From Aliihoeflea sp. 2WW (lineage in GTDB: Bacteria > Pseudomonadota > Alphaproteobacteria > Rhizobiales > Rhizobiaceae): a stretch of DNA of 64,000 bases. Position numbers and translations under genes: made by a program. This document shows positions 51,178 to 60,731 of the stretch, in pieces; the stretch's first letter is position 1; each line of letters opens with the position of its first letter. The stretch lies in contig NZ_AYOD01000035.1 of NCBI RefSeq assembly GCF_000497755.1, positions 186,001-250,000 on the forward strand. The letters run 5' to 3'. The notes below the pieces were generated by a model. It had not been told where the DNA came from. It searched no databases and worked only from the letters and a program-made list of their open reading frames with translations.

Positions 51178-52111
51178 GGTCGCGCTCCCTTTCGGTGCCG
51201 GCGGAAGCGTCGCCGTAAAGGGTGATTTCTCGCACGCCGAGAAGACCGCTGACCACGCCGCCATGCATGATCGAGCGCAGCGCGTATCGATTGCGCGCGA
51301 CGGGCCGAAGCCCGGTCAAGACGGCGCCACCGGCGCAGAAGGCAGCCTTGGCTGCGGCGAGCGCGACGGCCTTGCCGCTCGTGCCGCCGCTGGCCTTCGC
51401 GAGCAGCCGTCCGTGCGTCTGGCCGGTGCGGAAGCGCCGCTTTGCCAACCAGCCGAACTGCGCACGGTCGGCGGGGACGGGTTCGCTCGCGAGTGCCGTC
51501 TCGGCAAATGCGAGGCGCCCGCCATCGCGCACCATGCCGGTGAAGAATTCGGTGTCCTCGCCGCCGGTACGGCCCAGAGCCAGGTCGAACCGTCGGCCCT
51601 TAAGCGACGGAGCCGCGACGTTCATCAGGACGTTGCAGGTGTAGCCGGTCAACAGTTTGCCGCGAACGAAGACCGGGTTGGTCGAATGAAAGTCGCCGCG
51701 CCGCATCCAGGCGGGCGCCGCGTCGCCATAGATCGCGGCAACCGGGCCCAGAACCGCGTCGGCCCCCGTCTGGCGCGCCTTGGTGGCGAGCGCAGCCAGC
51801 CAGTCCGGCGAAGCGCTGCAGTCATCGTCGATGAAGGCCAGCCATTCCGCCTGCGAATGGTCGAGGCAGGCGTTGCGGGCGAGCGAAATGTTGGACGCCG
51901 GGCAGTGAACATAGACGACCGGGAACGGCAAGCGCCCAGCCATCTCGCCGACGATGCGCTCGGCGCTCGGCCCGATGTCGTTGTCTGCGACGATCAACCG
52001 GGGCGTCACACCGTCCGGAACCACAAGCGCGCCAAGTGAGCGCAGCGTGTCGGCAAGCTGCGGGCGCCTGTAGGTGCAGACCGCGATGTCGATGCACAAC
52101 GTTTCGGTCAT
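51167..52111 (-). CDS. Family 2 glycosyltransferase (ExoM-like)
   Basis: This 314-aa protein has the GT-A start IDIAVCTYRRPQLADTL, a middle motif NISLARNACLD near residue 80 and the metal site AFIDDDCSA near 97. This arrangement resembles ExoM of Sinorhizobium, a beta-1,4-glucosyltransferase. The C-terminal part has one hydrophobic helix. It overlaps the start of the next gene by 11 bases and that of the previous one by four. Confidence 0.82.
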   Translation of the reverse strand: MTETLCIDIAVCTYRRPQLADTLRSLGALVVPDGVTPRLIVADNDIGPSAERIVGEMAGRLPFPVVYVHCPASNISLARNACLDHSQAEWLAFIDDDCSASPDWLAALATKARQTGADAVLGPVAAIYGDAAPAWMRRGDFHSTNPVFVRGKLLTGYTCNVLMNVAAPSLKGRRFDLALGRTGGEDTEFFTGMVRDGGRLAFAETALASEPVPADRAQFGWLAKRRFRTGQTHGRLLAKASGGTSGKAVALAAAKAAFCAGGAVLTGLRPVARNRYALRSIMHGGVVSGLLGVREITLYGDASAGTERERDHAA

Positions 52112-53142
52112 CGGGCACCCGATCGTTTGCGTCCTGGCGAGACGAGTTGAAGCCAGAAGCCGGCAGACCAGGCGAGATGCATGATCATGGCCGAGACGCC
52201 TGCCAACAGCCCGTTTCGCTCGCCGCGGAACAGGGCGAGCCAGCCGCCATAGGCAAGGCAGGCCCCGATCCAGACGAAAGCCGGCACAATGGCGGCAAGG
52301 CTGACGACGGCCAGCAACGCCCCGGCAACGGCCGGCGCCACCATAAGCGGGATCATCTGGCGCATCTTCGGGACGGATCGGTGCTTCAGGACATTTCTGG
52401 CCCGCCCGCGCCCATAAGCGAAATACTGCCTGAAAAGCGCATCCGGCGTCGTGCGCGGAAAATAGGTCATGAAGGTGCGGTCGGTCATCCAGATCTGGAA
52501 GCCGGCGACGTTCAGCCGGTGGTCGAGTTCGGCGTCCTCATTGTGGCTGAAACTCTCGTCATAGCCGCCGATGGCGCGAAACGCGGCAACCGACATCAAG
52601 GCGTGGTGGCCATGGTCGATCCAGCGGCCCGTCGCGCCCGCCCTGTGCTTCGATCCACCATTGCCCAGCGGCGAGTTCTGCGCCAGCGCCGTCGCCTGCT
52701 GGAAGGGCACCTCGCCCGCCGTCTTCATCGCCACGACGACCGAATCTGCGCCGGTACGCACCGCTTCCTCGACGAGCCTGTCGCAGTAATCGTCCGGGTA
52801 GCCGCCATGGGCATCGATGCGGATGAAGTAGTCGTAAGTCTCGCCATGATCGGCGACCGCCATGTTGATTGCGGCGCTCTGAATGCGGCGTGGATTTTCG
52901 ATCAGCCGGACGCGCGGGTTGCGCGCTGCAAGGTCTTCGACGAGGCTCACCGTGCCGTCGCTGCTGCCACCGTCCACCACCAGGATCGGCATGTCGAGAC
53001 GCTCGGCCGACGGCATCAATCTTGCGATGAGGTCGGCGATATGGACGGCCTCGTCGAGGCACGGGATGACCACCATCGTGCGCGGCAATTCGGTGCCGGG
53101 TTCATCGGTCATGACGCGCTGTGCCAGTTCCTGCAAGGTCAT
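52108..53142 (-). CDS. Family 2 glycosyltransferase with membrane tail (ExoA-like)
   Basis: This 344-aa protein has a GT-A domain with MVVIPCLDEA near residue 24, VVDGGSSDGT near 56 and RIDAHGGYP near 110. The region GGYDESFSHNEDAELDHRL near 200 is the acceptor and catalytic site. The last 80 residues contain about three hydrophobic helices, as in ExoA, the transferase that adds the first glucose after galactose. The assignment to ExoA is by overall layout. Confidence 0.83.
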   Translation of the reverse strand: MTLQELAQRVMTDEPGTELPRTMVVIPCLDEAVHIADLIARLMPSAERLDMPILVVDGGSSDGTVSLVEDLAARNPRVRLIENPRRIQSAAINMAVADHGETYDYFIRIDAHGGYPDDYCDRLVEEAVRTGADSVVVAMKTAGEVPFQQATALAQNSPLGNGGSKHRAGATGRWIDHGHHALMSVAAFRAIGGYDESFSHNEDAELDHRLNVAGFQIWMTDRTFMTYFPRTTPDALFRQYFAYGRGRARNVLKHRSVPKMRQMIPLMVAPAVAGALLAVVSLAAIVPAFVWIGACLAYGGWLALFRGERNGLLAGVSAMIMHLAWSAGFWLQLVSPGRKRSGAR

Positions 53143-54296
53143 GCCGCCGCTCTCAATTCCGGTTGCAGGCGAAGGCTCGACAGTCGCGACACGAGGGCTT
53201 CGCAGTCGCTGCGCGTCGCCGTCCAGGTTGCGGGATCGATGGCATCGAGCCGTGCGCGGTGAGCCGCAAACCCGGCCGCGTCAAGGTTTGAGAAGACGCG
53301 CACCAGTTCGTCGGCGGAGCATGTGTCGAGCACGATGCCGATGCCGCGATCTGCGAGAAACCTGGCGGTCTCGGTGCCGGCGCGTGCAATGGGAATCGCG
53401 CCGTGGCGACCGCCTTCATAAAGACGGTTCGGCAGGAGCCATTCGGAGTTCAGGCCTTCCTCGAAGAAGTCGATGGCCCAATTAAAGTGAACCTCGCCAT
53501 AAATCGCCTCGAGATCGTCCGGGTTTCGATAGGGGCCGTGGAAGGCGACATGAGGCGCGGCTTCGACCAGAGCGTCGAAATCGGGAATGGCGTCATAGGC
53601 GGGACGACCGCGCAGGACGAGTTCGACACGGCCATCGAGACGACGCGTCAGATCGATCAGCGTGTCGAGCGACCGCGCGCAACGCAGCGCGCCGAACCAG
53701 CCGATCTTCCATGGCTCGCCACCGGCCGGGCGCGTTGGCGCCAGGGATCGTCCGTTCAGATCGAGGACCTTGTTTTCAAGCAGCAGCGCCGGCGCGTCGA
53801 GCTGGCCATGGGGCTCGAAATAATCGCGCAGGAAGGCCGGCGAACTCGTCAAGAGAAGTTGCGCGCTTCGTGCGAAACGACGCTCGGCGGCGCGCATGGC
53901 ACGGCCGACCGCATTGCCGGCCAATAGCAGTCGGTGAATGTCGAGGCTTTCGTAGACGATGGCCGGGCGAGCGGGGAAAAGCCCCTTCGCACGGTCGGCC
54001 AAGGCCAGCATTTCCAGATGCCGGGCGATGATGATGTCGGGCTGATCGACGGCGGCGAGCCGCGCGCGCAAGGCCAATGCCGCGCCGGCGACGGCCGCGA
54101 TGCGCTGGGCGAACTTGCCATCGCGCGTGACGCCAAGATCGATCGGGACGGACCCGCCAAGCCGCGTCGGAGCCGTGCGGTCGTCGCGCCTGAACCCCGC
54201 GACGGCCACACGCGCTCCGCCCGCCTCAAGCATCGCCACGCGTCGGCTGACGGCAGGATCGGTCAGATCATGAACGAGATAGAGCACGTGAAGCAT
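53139..54296 (-). CDS. GT4-like glycosyltransferase (ExoL-like)
   Basis: This 385-aa GT-B protein has the N-terminal beta strand LHVLYLVHDLTD and a KIGWFGALRCARSLDTL motif near residue 213 (start of the nucleotide-sugar domain). The C-terminal segment with WLLPNRLYEGGRHGAIPIA near 300 replaces the usual E-x7-E motif. ExoL in the succinoglycan cluster has a comparable form. It overlaps the exoA-like gene by four bases and is read with the GH16 gene. Confidence 0.8.
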   Translation of the reverse strand: MLHVLYLVHDLTDPAVSRRVAMLEAGGARVAVAGFRRDDRTAPTRLGGSVPIDLGVTRDGKFAQRIAAVAGAALALRARLAAVDQPDIIIARHLEMLALADRAKGLFPARPAIVYESLDIHRLLLAGNAVGRAMRAAERRFARSAQLLLTSSPAFLRDYFEPHGQLDAPALLLENKVLDLNGRSLAPTRPAGGEPWKIGWFGALRCARSLDTLIDLTRRLDGRVELVLRGRPAYDAIPDFDALVEAAPHVAFHGPYRNPDDLEAIYGEVHFNWAIDFFEEGLNSEWLLPNRLYEGGRHGAIPIARAGTETARFLADRGIGIVLDTCSADELVRVFSNLDAAGFAAHRARLDAIDPATWTATRSDCEALVSRLSSLRLQPELRAAA

Positions 54297-54303
54297 GCCG
54301 GTT

Positions 54304-55095
54304 TCAGTCCGCGCAGGCGACGGATTCGGGGAACTGGCATTCGTCGCCGGGCGCGGTGAACGCGACGCGATCGATTTCGGCCGCCACCGGCTCGCCGGGC
54401 GCTTCGAACGCCCCCATCCAGGATGTCAGCGTGTCCGAGCCCCAAAGGCTCAGATAGATCTTGGACGCGTGGCTGGGCAGCTTGTCCGGATCGGTCGCTT
54501 CGTGGACGAGTTCGCCATTGACGTACCAGGCGATGCGGCCTTCCTCCCAGACGAAGGCGTAGTCGTTGAAGTCGTCGGCCGCGCCGCCAGTCACTTCGAC
54601 CAGTTTCTCGTCGCCGACATTCTCGCCATCGACATACTGGTTCACCTGCACCTTCGACGGGTCCTTGCCGAGCACCTCGAAATCGATCTCGTCATGCGGC
54701 TGTTTGTGGACGGGGCCGATATAGGTGAAGAACCCGGTGTTGAGACCCGAACCCTCCACTGCCTTCATCCGCACCTCGTAGGTGCCGTAGCCGAAACGTT
54801 CATTCGTCTGCACTTCTCCGCAGACGTTCTCGCGATCCTTGTAACGCTCGGCAGCGAAGCCGAGCCGCAGGACGCCATCTTCCACCGCGACCTGATCTTT
54901 CGACCAGGTGCAATTCTGATGATCGCCGTTGGACCAGCCATCGGAAACGTACCAGCGTTCGGAAGTGAGATCGTCGAATTCCTCGATGAAGGAGGCGCCA
55001 CCTTCGACGGCATGGGCAATGGTCGTGCCTGACGCGAGCGCGGCAATGATCGTTGAAGCAGCGATGGTGCGCAGCCGGGTCGGTTCGTGAGCCAT
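54304..55095 (-). CDS. exoK: Secreted GH16 endoglycanase (ExoK-like)
   Basis: The protein is 263 aa. The start at 55095 has AAAGGA upstream and gives a signal peptide ending in AHA. The GH16 catalytic motif HDEIDFEVLG lies near residue 143 (nucleophile Glu, Asp, acid/base Glu). Beta-sandwich segments including GYGTYEVRMK and WYVNGELV are present. ExoK cleaves nascent succinoglycan to shorter chains outside the cell. It is likely the first of a six-gene leftward operon with the glycosyltransferases, exoN and exoP. Confidence 0.9.
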   Translation of the reverse strand: MAHEPTRLRTIAASTIIAALASGTTIAHAVEGGASFIEEFDDLTSERWYVSDGWSNGDHQNCTWSKDQVAVEDGVLRLGFAAERYKDRENVCGEVQTNERFGYGTYEVRMKAVEGSGLNTGFFTYIGPVHKQPHDEIDFEVLGKDPSKVQVNQYVDGENVGDEKLVEVTGGAADDFNDYAFVWEEGRIAWYVNGELVHEATDPDKLPSHASKIYLSLWGSDTLTSWMGAFEAPGEPVAAEIDRVAFTAPGDECQFPESVACAD

Positions 55096-55342
55096 GGGTC
55101 CTTTACCTCTTCGTTCGCCGCCCCCTCCCAAGGGCCGCTGCGGAAACCTCCCGATGAAGCGTTTGCTGCAATGCAAATAGCCTCGCGACCGGATGAGAAT
55201 GTGGCTGCACGCCCAAAAGCAGCGCCGGCCGGGATAACGAATTGTGAGGCCGCGTTAGTATCGCCCTCTGCCGGCCACGCGCATTGTCGGCCCAAATCCA
55301 GCATCCGCATGCTGCACTGCGACATGCGTCCGGTAACGTGAA

Positions 55343-56830
55343 TCAGGATGCCGGGTCGGGTTGCGCCCGATTGCGGAATTTCGCGACCATGCCGAATAAA
55401 TCGCGAAGCAGTGCCCGTTCCGTCAGGAGAATGAGCACTGCGTAGATCATGGCACCGGCAGCGGCGCCGATCGCTATCTGGACGACGGGACCGAAATCCG
55501 ATTCGCGCAATCGGTCGACGAGGACCCGAACAGCGACGGCCATTACGAGGGCGCTTGCCATCGGCCGGCAGGTAGCGAGAAAATTGCGCAGGAAAGGAAC
55601 GTCGTCGGTTCGGAACACGGTCCAGCAATAAAAGACGAGCGTTGCGGCATTCGCAATGCAAAGCCAGATCATCGCCTGGACGAGCCCGCCCGAAATCGCA
55701 CCATAGGCCACCGCCGCGCTGACGAGTACGGCGCGGGTGACGGCGACCCACCAGAGCACATGGCTTTTGCCGACGCCCTTCAGATAGGGAATGTAGGTGC
55801 TGCACGGCGCCAATATGCCTTTCGACAGCGCCAGCAGGCCGAGCACCGGCCAGGCCCAGGCCCATTGCTGGCCGAAGATCACGTACATGCCCGGCTCCGC
55901 GATCGCCCAGATGCCGAACATCATCGGCGCGAGGACGAGGCTGCAGACCTGCGTCGACAGAAAAAGCGCCCGCGTGCGTCGTTCCCGGTCGTCGGCGATG
56001 TGGCTGAAAGTCGGGAAGAGCACGCCCATCAGCGCCGCCAGAACAATTTGGTTCGGAATGCTCGCGAAGCGGTTCGCGGCCGAATAGGCCCCCGCCTCCG
56101 CGATGCCGAGAAAGCGCGAGACGATCACGAGCGGCGACTGGAACGTGACGAAGTTGAAGATTTCGGACCCCATCAGCCCCGCGCTGTAGCCCCACAGTGC
56201 GCGAACCCGGGCAAGCGAGAAGACGAGGCGCGGCCGGTAGCCGGTGGCGTAGAAGAGACCTCCGAGACGCAGGATCGCCGACAGGAACAGTTGAGCGACC
56301 AGCGCCCACATGCCCCACCCCGCCAGCGCCAGCGCGACGGCGCACAGCGCCCCGGCAGATTCGGACAGGACGCTCCAGAAGGCATCCTTGTCGAAGGCCA
56401 TGCGGCGGGCGAGCAGCGCATAGGCGACGTCGCCGCAAAGCAGGATCGGGATGATCAGCGCCATGATTTGGACCACACCGCCGCCCCCCGGCGCGCCCAT
56501 CATCGCCGCCAGCGGTTCGGCGAACACGAAAAGCGCCAGCGCCATGGCAATTGCCATCGCAAAATTGGTCCAGAAAACCGAATGCACCGTCGTTTCGTCA
56601 TGGGTGCGCTCGACCACCAATGCGGCAGCCAGACCGGCGCCGCCGACCATGGTCAGGAACAGTACGACCAGTTGCGCGACGGCGACGATGCCGAATTCCT
56701 CCGGGCTCAGAAGCCGGGCCAGGATCGGAACCGTGACAAATTTCAGCCCGAAAGTGCTGGTCTTCGAGAAGATGCTCCAACCGACATTGTTGGTCACCGT
56801 TCGCAGCGAGATCACTGGCGCCATCGGCAA
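55343..56830 (-). CDS. exoT: Polysaccharide flippase (ExoT/Wzx-like)
   Basis: This 495-aa membrane protein has about 14 hydrophobic helices of the MOP superfamily. Typical segments are ILARLLSPEEFGIVAVAQ near residue 36 and MGSEIFNFVTFQSPLVIVSR near 220. It would flip the lipid-linked repeat unit to the periplasm. It diverges from the glycosyltransferase gene at 56947. A 247-bp spacer separates it from exoK. Confidence 0.87.
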   Translation of the reverse strand: MPMAPVISLRTVTNNVGWSIFSKTSTFGLKFVTVPILARLLSPEEFGIVAVAQLVVLFLTMVGGAGLAAALVVERTHDETTVHSVFWTNFAMAIAMALALFVFAEPLAAMMGAPGGGGVVQIMALIIPILLCGDVAYALLARRMAFDKDAFWSVLSESAGALCAVALALAGWGMWALVAQLFLSAILRLGGLFYATGYRPRLVFSLARVRALWGYSAGLMGSEIFNFVTFQSPLVIVSRFLGIAEAGAYSAANRFASIPNQIVLAALMGVLFPTFSHIADDRERRTRALFLSTQVCSLVLAPMMFGIWAIAEPGMYVIFGQQWAWAWPVLGLLALSKGILAPCSTYIPYLKGVGKSHVLWWVAVTRAVLVSAAVAYGAISGGLVQAMIWLCIANAATLVFYCWTVFRTDDVPFLRNFLATCRPMASALVMAVAVRVLVDRLRESDFGPVVQIAIGAAAGAMIYAVLILLTERALLRDLFGMVAKFRNRAQPDPAS

Positions 56831-56946
56831 TTTCTCTTTCGTACTGGTCGTGGGACCAGTCAGGCAGGTCCGGTGAAATCGGCATCCAGACGCGGCCAGA
56901 TCGCTGCGTCGTGCGAACCTTCCATCGTCAGAAAAGGCACGAAAAG

Positions 56947-57921
56947 ATGACGAAGTGCAGCGTGGTCATTCCCTATTACCAGCGCGAAGCGGGCATATTG
57001 CGCCGGGCACTGGCCTCGGTGTTCGCGCAGTCGCATACATGTTTCGACATCATCATCGTCGACGACGAATCGCCTTCTCCGCTCGAGCCCGAACTCGCCG
57101 TACTCAGTGCCGAGGAACGCCGGCGCATCCGCGTCGTGACCCAGAAGAATGCCGGTCCGGGCGCGGCGCGAAATGCCGGCCTCGACGCCGTTTCGGCCGA
57201 CAGCGACTATGTCGCGTTTCTCGATTCCGACGACGAATGGACGCCCGATCATCTCAAGATCGCCGTCGAAAACCTGTCACGTTTTGAGGCGGACTGTTAT
57301 TTCGCGTCGATTTCGGGCGGCGAGGCCTTCCACTACCATTTCGGCGTCTCCGCGCTTGCGGACGTGACGGAAATCACCCGCCTCAGCGACGATCCGCCTG
57401 TCGTGGAAATTCCCGACATCGCCAGCGTGATGCTCCGGAACTGGAGCTTCATGCACCTGTCTGCGATGGTGATCGGCGCGCCGCTATTCCGCTCCACGCG
57501 CTTCGAGGCCGCCCTGCGGCTGGCGGCCGAGGACGTGCTCTTCTTCTACGAATGCGTGCGCACTGCCCGGCGCACCATCCTGTCCGACGCCATCGGTGCG
57601 ACGCGCGGCGAAGGCGTCAACATCTTTCACGGCGTCGACAGCGGCTCCCCACTCTTCCTCAGACAGCAGTTCAATACCTGGGTCGCGCTCGACAGGCTCG
57701 AGACGCGGTTTTCGCACGATGCGCAGGATCGCGCGTCGATCGCGTCTTACAAGCAAACCGCCCGGCAGCAGGCATTATGGGGACAGGCGCGGTTGCTTCG
57801 CGAGCGCAAGACGCCGCAATTTCGCCAGCTCGCCGGCTGGGCCTGGCGCGACCCGCGCATCGTGACCAGCGCGATGCGACTTGCCGCCGGCAAGTTTCTG
57901 CCGAAGGCCGGCCCGCGATGA
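56947..57921 (+). CDS. Family 2 glycosyltransferase (ExoW-like)
   Basis: The protein is 324 aa. The start at 56947 gives the GT-A N-terminus KCSVVIPYYQREAG. Motifs are IIVDDESPSP near residue 34 and AFLDSDDEW near 93, with a RNAGLD segment between. The PYYQR start is typical of ExoW, which adds a terminal glucose in succinoglycan. It overlaps the pyruvyl transferase start (ATGA), so the two are translated together. Confidence 0.84.
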   Translation: MTKCSVVIPYYQREAGILRRALASVFAQSHTCFDIIIVDDESPSPLEPELAVLSAEERRRIRVVTQKNAGPGAARNAGLDAVSADSDYVAFLDSDDEWTPDHLKIAVENLSRFEADCYFASISGGEAFHYHFGVSALADVTEITRLSDDPPVVEIPDIASVMLRNWSFMHLSAMVIGAPLFRSTRFEAALRLAAEDVLFFYECVRTARRTILSDAIGATRGEGVNIFHGVDSGSPLFLRQQFNTWVALDRLETRFSHDAQDRASIASYKQTARQQALWGQARLLRERKTPQFRQLAGWAWRDPRIVTSAMRLAAGKFLPKAGPR

Positions 57922-58853
57922 CCCCGTTCTACTGGGAATCCGCGCACGGCAATTTCGGCGACGATCTGAACCTGTGGCTCTGGGATTTTCTGCTGCCGGG
58001 CTTTCGCGACGTCGCCGACGACGTCCTCCTCGTCGGAGTCGGCACGGTGCTCAACGCAAAGCTGCTGCCGCCCTCCGGACGAAAGCTCGTGATCGGCAGC
58101 GGTTTCGGCTATGGCGAAATGCCGGACATGTCCGGTCCCGACTGGGACATACGCGCGCTACGCGGGCCGCTGACTGCGCAAAAGCTCGGCCACGATCCAT
58201 CGCTCGGGATCATCGACCCGGCGGTGATGGTGACCGAAATGCCGGAGTTCCGATCGATCGAGAAGATTGGCGGCACGGTGTTCGTGCCGCATTGGGAATC
58301 GACCATTGGCGGACTGTGGCCGCAACTTTGCGACCTTGCCGGAATTGGCTATGTCGACCCGTGCGGGGAGGCGAAGCATGTGATCAGGCAGATCGCCGGC
58401 GCCGATCTGGTCATCGCCGAATCCATGCATGCGGCGATTCTAGCCGACGCATTCCGGGTGCCGTGGGTCGCCGTGTCGACATCGGCGAGCATCAACAGCT
58501 TCAAGTGGAACGACTGGGCGCGCTCGCTCGAGTTGACCTATGCGCCGCGCCGAATCGCGCTCTCCTCCCGCGCCGAGGCGATCACCAAGGGAGCGCGCTT
58601 CTGGGGTGTCGACTATTCGGAAAGGGAGCAGGAGGCACCAGTTCGCGGCGGCGATCTCCTGCTCGCAGAACGGCAGACAACGCAGGCAACGGGCCTGCGG
58701 TCTCTGGCGAAAAACCTGCTCGGGAGCCCGGCCGCGCTCGGGCTGTGGCGCGCCGCCCGCGCCAAACCGCGACTGAGCGACGGCGCTATCCTTCAGGCTC
58801 GCAAGGACCGGCTCGTTTCCGTTCTCGACGAGGTCCGCCGCGACTACTTCTGA
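57918..58853 (+). CDS. exoV: Polysaccharide pyruvyl transferase (ExoV-like)
   Basis: The protein is 311 aa and its start overlaps the stop of the upstream glycosyltransferase. The N-terminus HGNFGDDLNLWLW and the segments VIGSGFGYG near 55, LRGPLTAQKLG near 80 and ESMHAAILADAFRVPW near 170 are the pyruvyl-transferase fold. It adds pyruvate as a ketal to the terminal glucose. Its last ten bases overlap the convergent glycosyltransferase gene. Confidence 0.9.
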   Translation: MTPFYWESAHGNFGDDLNLWLWDFLLPGFRDVADDVLLVGVGTVLNAKLLPPSGRKLVIGSGFGYGEMPDMSGPDWDIRALRGPLTAQKLGHDPSLGIIDPAVMVTEMPEFRSIEKIGGTVFVPHWESTIGGLWPQLCDLAGIGYVDPCGEAKHVIRQIAGADLVIAESMHAAILADAFRVPWVAVSTSASINSFKWNDWARSLELTYAPRRIALSSRAEAITKGARFWGVDYSEREQEAPVRGGDLLLAERQTTQATGLRSLAKNLLGSPAALGLWRAARAKPRLSDGAILQARKDRLVSVLDEVRRDYF

Positions 58854-59872
58854 GAGACCTTGCGGGCCTGCAGCAGGAAACGCGGTTGCTCGACCTGCGC
58901 AGGTCCCCGCATCGGTCCGCCGCTCCGCGCTGCCTGCCATTTGTCAGATGCGATGCCGCCGACGACCGCCGGAATGGCCGATGGTCGTGCGAGCAGTTCG
59001 AGCCCGGCGCGCAAGGGACCGGCCTGCCCCTTCCGATCCAAAAAGTTGCGCAATTCATATCGACCGCGGATATGGCGCTCATGACGACGCAACGCCTGCT
59101 CGTCGGCCGGTTCGAGGCGAATCGAGGCCAGGATGCCGCGATCGGCCTCGTAGAGATGCTTCAGATCCAGTGTCCGGTGCCGTCCGCTGAGCGAGCCGGC
59201 GCGCACGACGGCACCATAACCGCAATGGCGCACCACCTTGTAACGCGCGCCGAGCGCCAATGCGCGCGCATAGAGGTCGAAATCCTCGCCCAGCCGCAGG
59301 GTTTCGTCGTAGCGCAAGCCATGCCGGTCGAGAAAGGACCGCCGCATGACCGGTTTCAAGAACCCGATCTCGCCCCGCTCGGCACCCTTGCGGGAGATGT
59401 TTCCGTCAACGAACGCCTTGAACCCGATGAAGCTCGGCTCGGCCTGGAAGGCGGGAATTTCGGGCAGGCTTCCCGCCTGGCGCTCATCGACGAAGACGAT
59501 GTTGTCGGCGACGAAATCCCAATCCTCTCCGTCGAGCATTTCGTCGAAGCGGCCGGCGATGAAAAAATCGTCGGCATCGAGGATCGCAAGGAAAGGCGCC
59601 TTCGAACGGGCGATCGCGACGTTGCGCGCGTGAGCGGGCCCACGATTTTCGTCCAGCCGAATGACACTGACCCGCCCGGTGTCATCGTCGCCGGCCTGCG
59701 CCGCCCCAATCGTCGCATCATCACGCGATCCGTCATCGACGATCACGATCTCCTTCACCCGCGGCTCGTTTAGTGCGGAGGAAACCGCGCGGCCGATCGT
59801 GGCCGCCGCATTCATGGCAGCGATGACGACGCAGACATCGGCAGCGATCGGCTCGTTGGGGCGCGATGGCAT
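58844..59872 (-). CDS. Family 2 glycosyltransferase (ExoO-like)
   Basis: The protein is 342 aa. The ATG at 59872 is preferred (GAGAGGTGAG upstream) over a TTG one codon earlier. The GT-A motifs are VCVVIAAMNAAATIGRAV near residue 14, IVDDGSRDD near 46 and AILDADDFF near 96. The middle segment GEDFDLYARALALG near 205 resembles the region seen in the gene at 50218, so the two may have arisen by duplication. It overlaps exoV by ten bases in convergent orientation. Confidence 0.83.
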   Translation of the reverse strand: MPSRPNEPIAADVCVVIAAMNAAATIGRAVSSALNEPRVKEIVIVDDGSRDDATIGAAQAGDDDTGRVSVIRLDENRGPAHARNVAIARSKAPFLAILDADDFFIAGRFDEMLDGEDWDFVADNIVFVDERQAGSLPEIPAFQAEPSFIGFKAFVDGNISRKGAERGEIGFLKPVMRRSFLDRHGLRYDETLRLGEDFDLYARALALGARYKVVRHCGYGAVVRAGSLSGRHRTLDLKHLYEADRGILASIRLEPADEQALRRHERHIRGRYELRNFLDRKGQAGPLRAGLELLARPSAIPAVVGGIASDKWQAARSGGPMRGPAQVEQPRFLLQARKVSQK

Positions 59873-59961
59873 CAAATGCTCACCTCTCGTTTCATTCGAG
59901 GGCGAGACATCGGTCAGAACTGTGGCGAGACGGTGCTGGCCGCAGGCGTCTAGGACGAACG

Positions 59962-60249
59962 TTAGGGGTGCCGCGAGCCTGGGACACTGCCGATGCGCCC
60001 CGGCTTCTTGGAGGATGCGGGATCGAGGCCGGGCGAATCGGCCCGCTCATCCTGGGCGTCATTGGCCGGTCCGGCTTTCGTGCGCCCGACCATCCAAAGG
60101 ACGCCGATCACATAGCCGATCTGGATCAAGGCCGCGCAGATGATCGTATTGATGATAGTCGTCCAGACGGACTGCGTCAGGAAATACGTAACGACCGCAA
60201 AAATTGCGATCGCTACCAAGAATCCACGCAGGAACAACGAGAACGACAT
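59962..60249 (-). CDS. exoX: ExoX-like exopolysaccharide production repressor
   Basis: This 95-aa small membrane protein starts at 60249 with a GGGG ribosome site. It has two hydrophobic helices (LFLRGFLVAIAIFAVVTYFL and IINTIICAALIQIGYVIGVL) and a short basic/acidic tail. This matches ExoX/PsiA-type proteins of rhizobia. In Sinorhizobium, ExoX lowers succinoglycan synthesis by acting after transcription on ExoY, so its location next to exoY fits. The call rests on size, helices and neighbourhood. Confidence 0.82.
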   Translation of the reverse strand: MSFSLFLRGFLVAIAIFAVVTYFLTQSVWTTIINTIICAALIQIGYVIGVLWMVGRTKAGPANDAQDERADSPGLDPASSKKPGRIGSVPGSRHP

Positions 60250-60731
60250 CGACGACCCCAAGAAGCCAAGCCGACATGCAACGCGGCGCAGGGCCCCTAG
60301 CCTGATTTGGCACCAAGCCTCTTGCGCGCCCCCGCATGCCTTGATCGTCTATAGTCACTTCGTCGAGGCCATGCAATCAAAAGCGCCGGATGCGCTCGAC
60401 CTATGCTGCATTGCGATAGATAATTCCGCGCTGGCATCGAACGCAATATCGGTATTGATTTACGGCTTTCGCCGGGTGACCGCAAAACCGGAAGTACAAG
60501 TCGATATATAGATTATGATGTAAGGCGCCTGATTTATATCAGTCGGATGGTTTCAATTTTCGGTTGCGACTTTCTATTTCCGGAATGCCTTACAATATCC
60601 TCACGTCACAAATTATGATTCAATATTTGCCTGTCGTCCGATTGTGGGCACACAACGCGCTTATCTCCACTCCCATGTTTATGGTGCAATGCGAAACAGG
60701 CTTTCGCATGTTCGTGCATTTGGAGATCCGT
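60250..60731. promoter_or_regulatory. Divergent exoX-exoY regulatory region
   Basis: About 480 bases are AT-rich relative to the flanking genes between 60490 and 60640. A long frame joined to exoY begins at 60564 but has no ribosome site, so exoY is taken to start at 60732. The region holds the promoters of exoX and exoYFQ. No operator could be named with confidence. Confidence 0.5.
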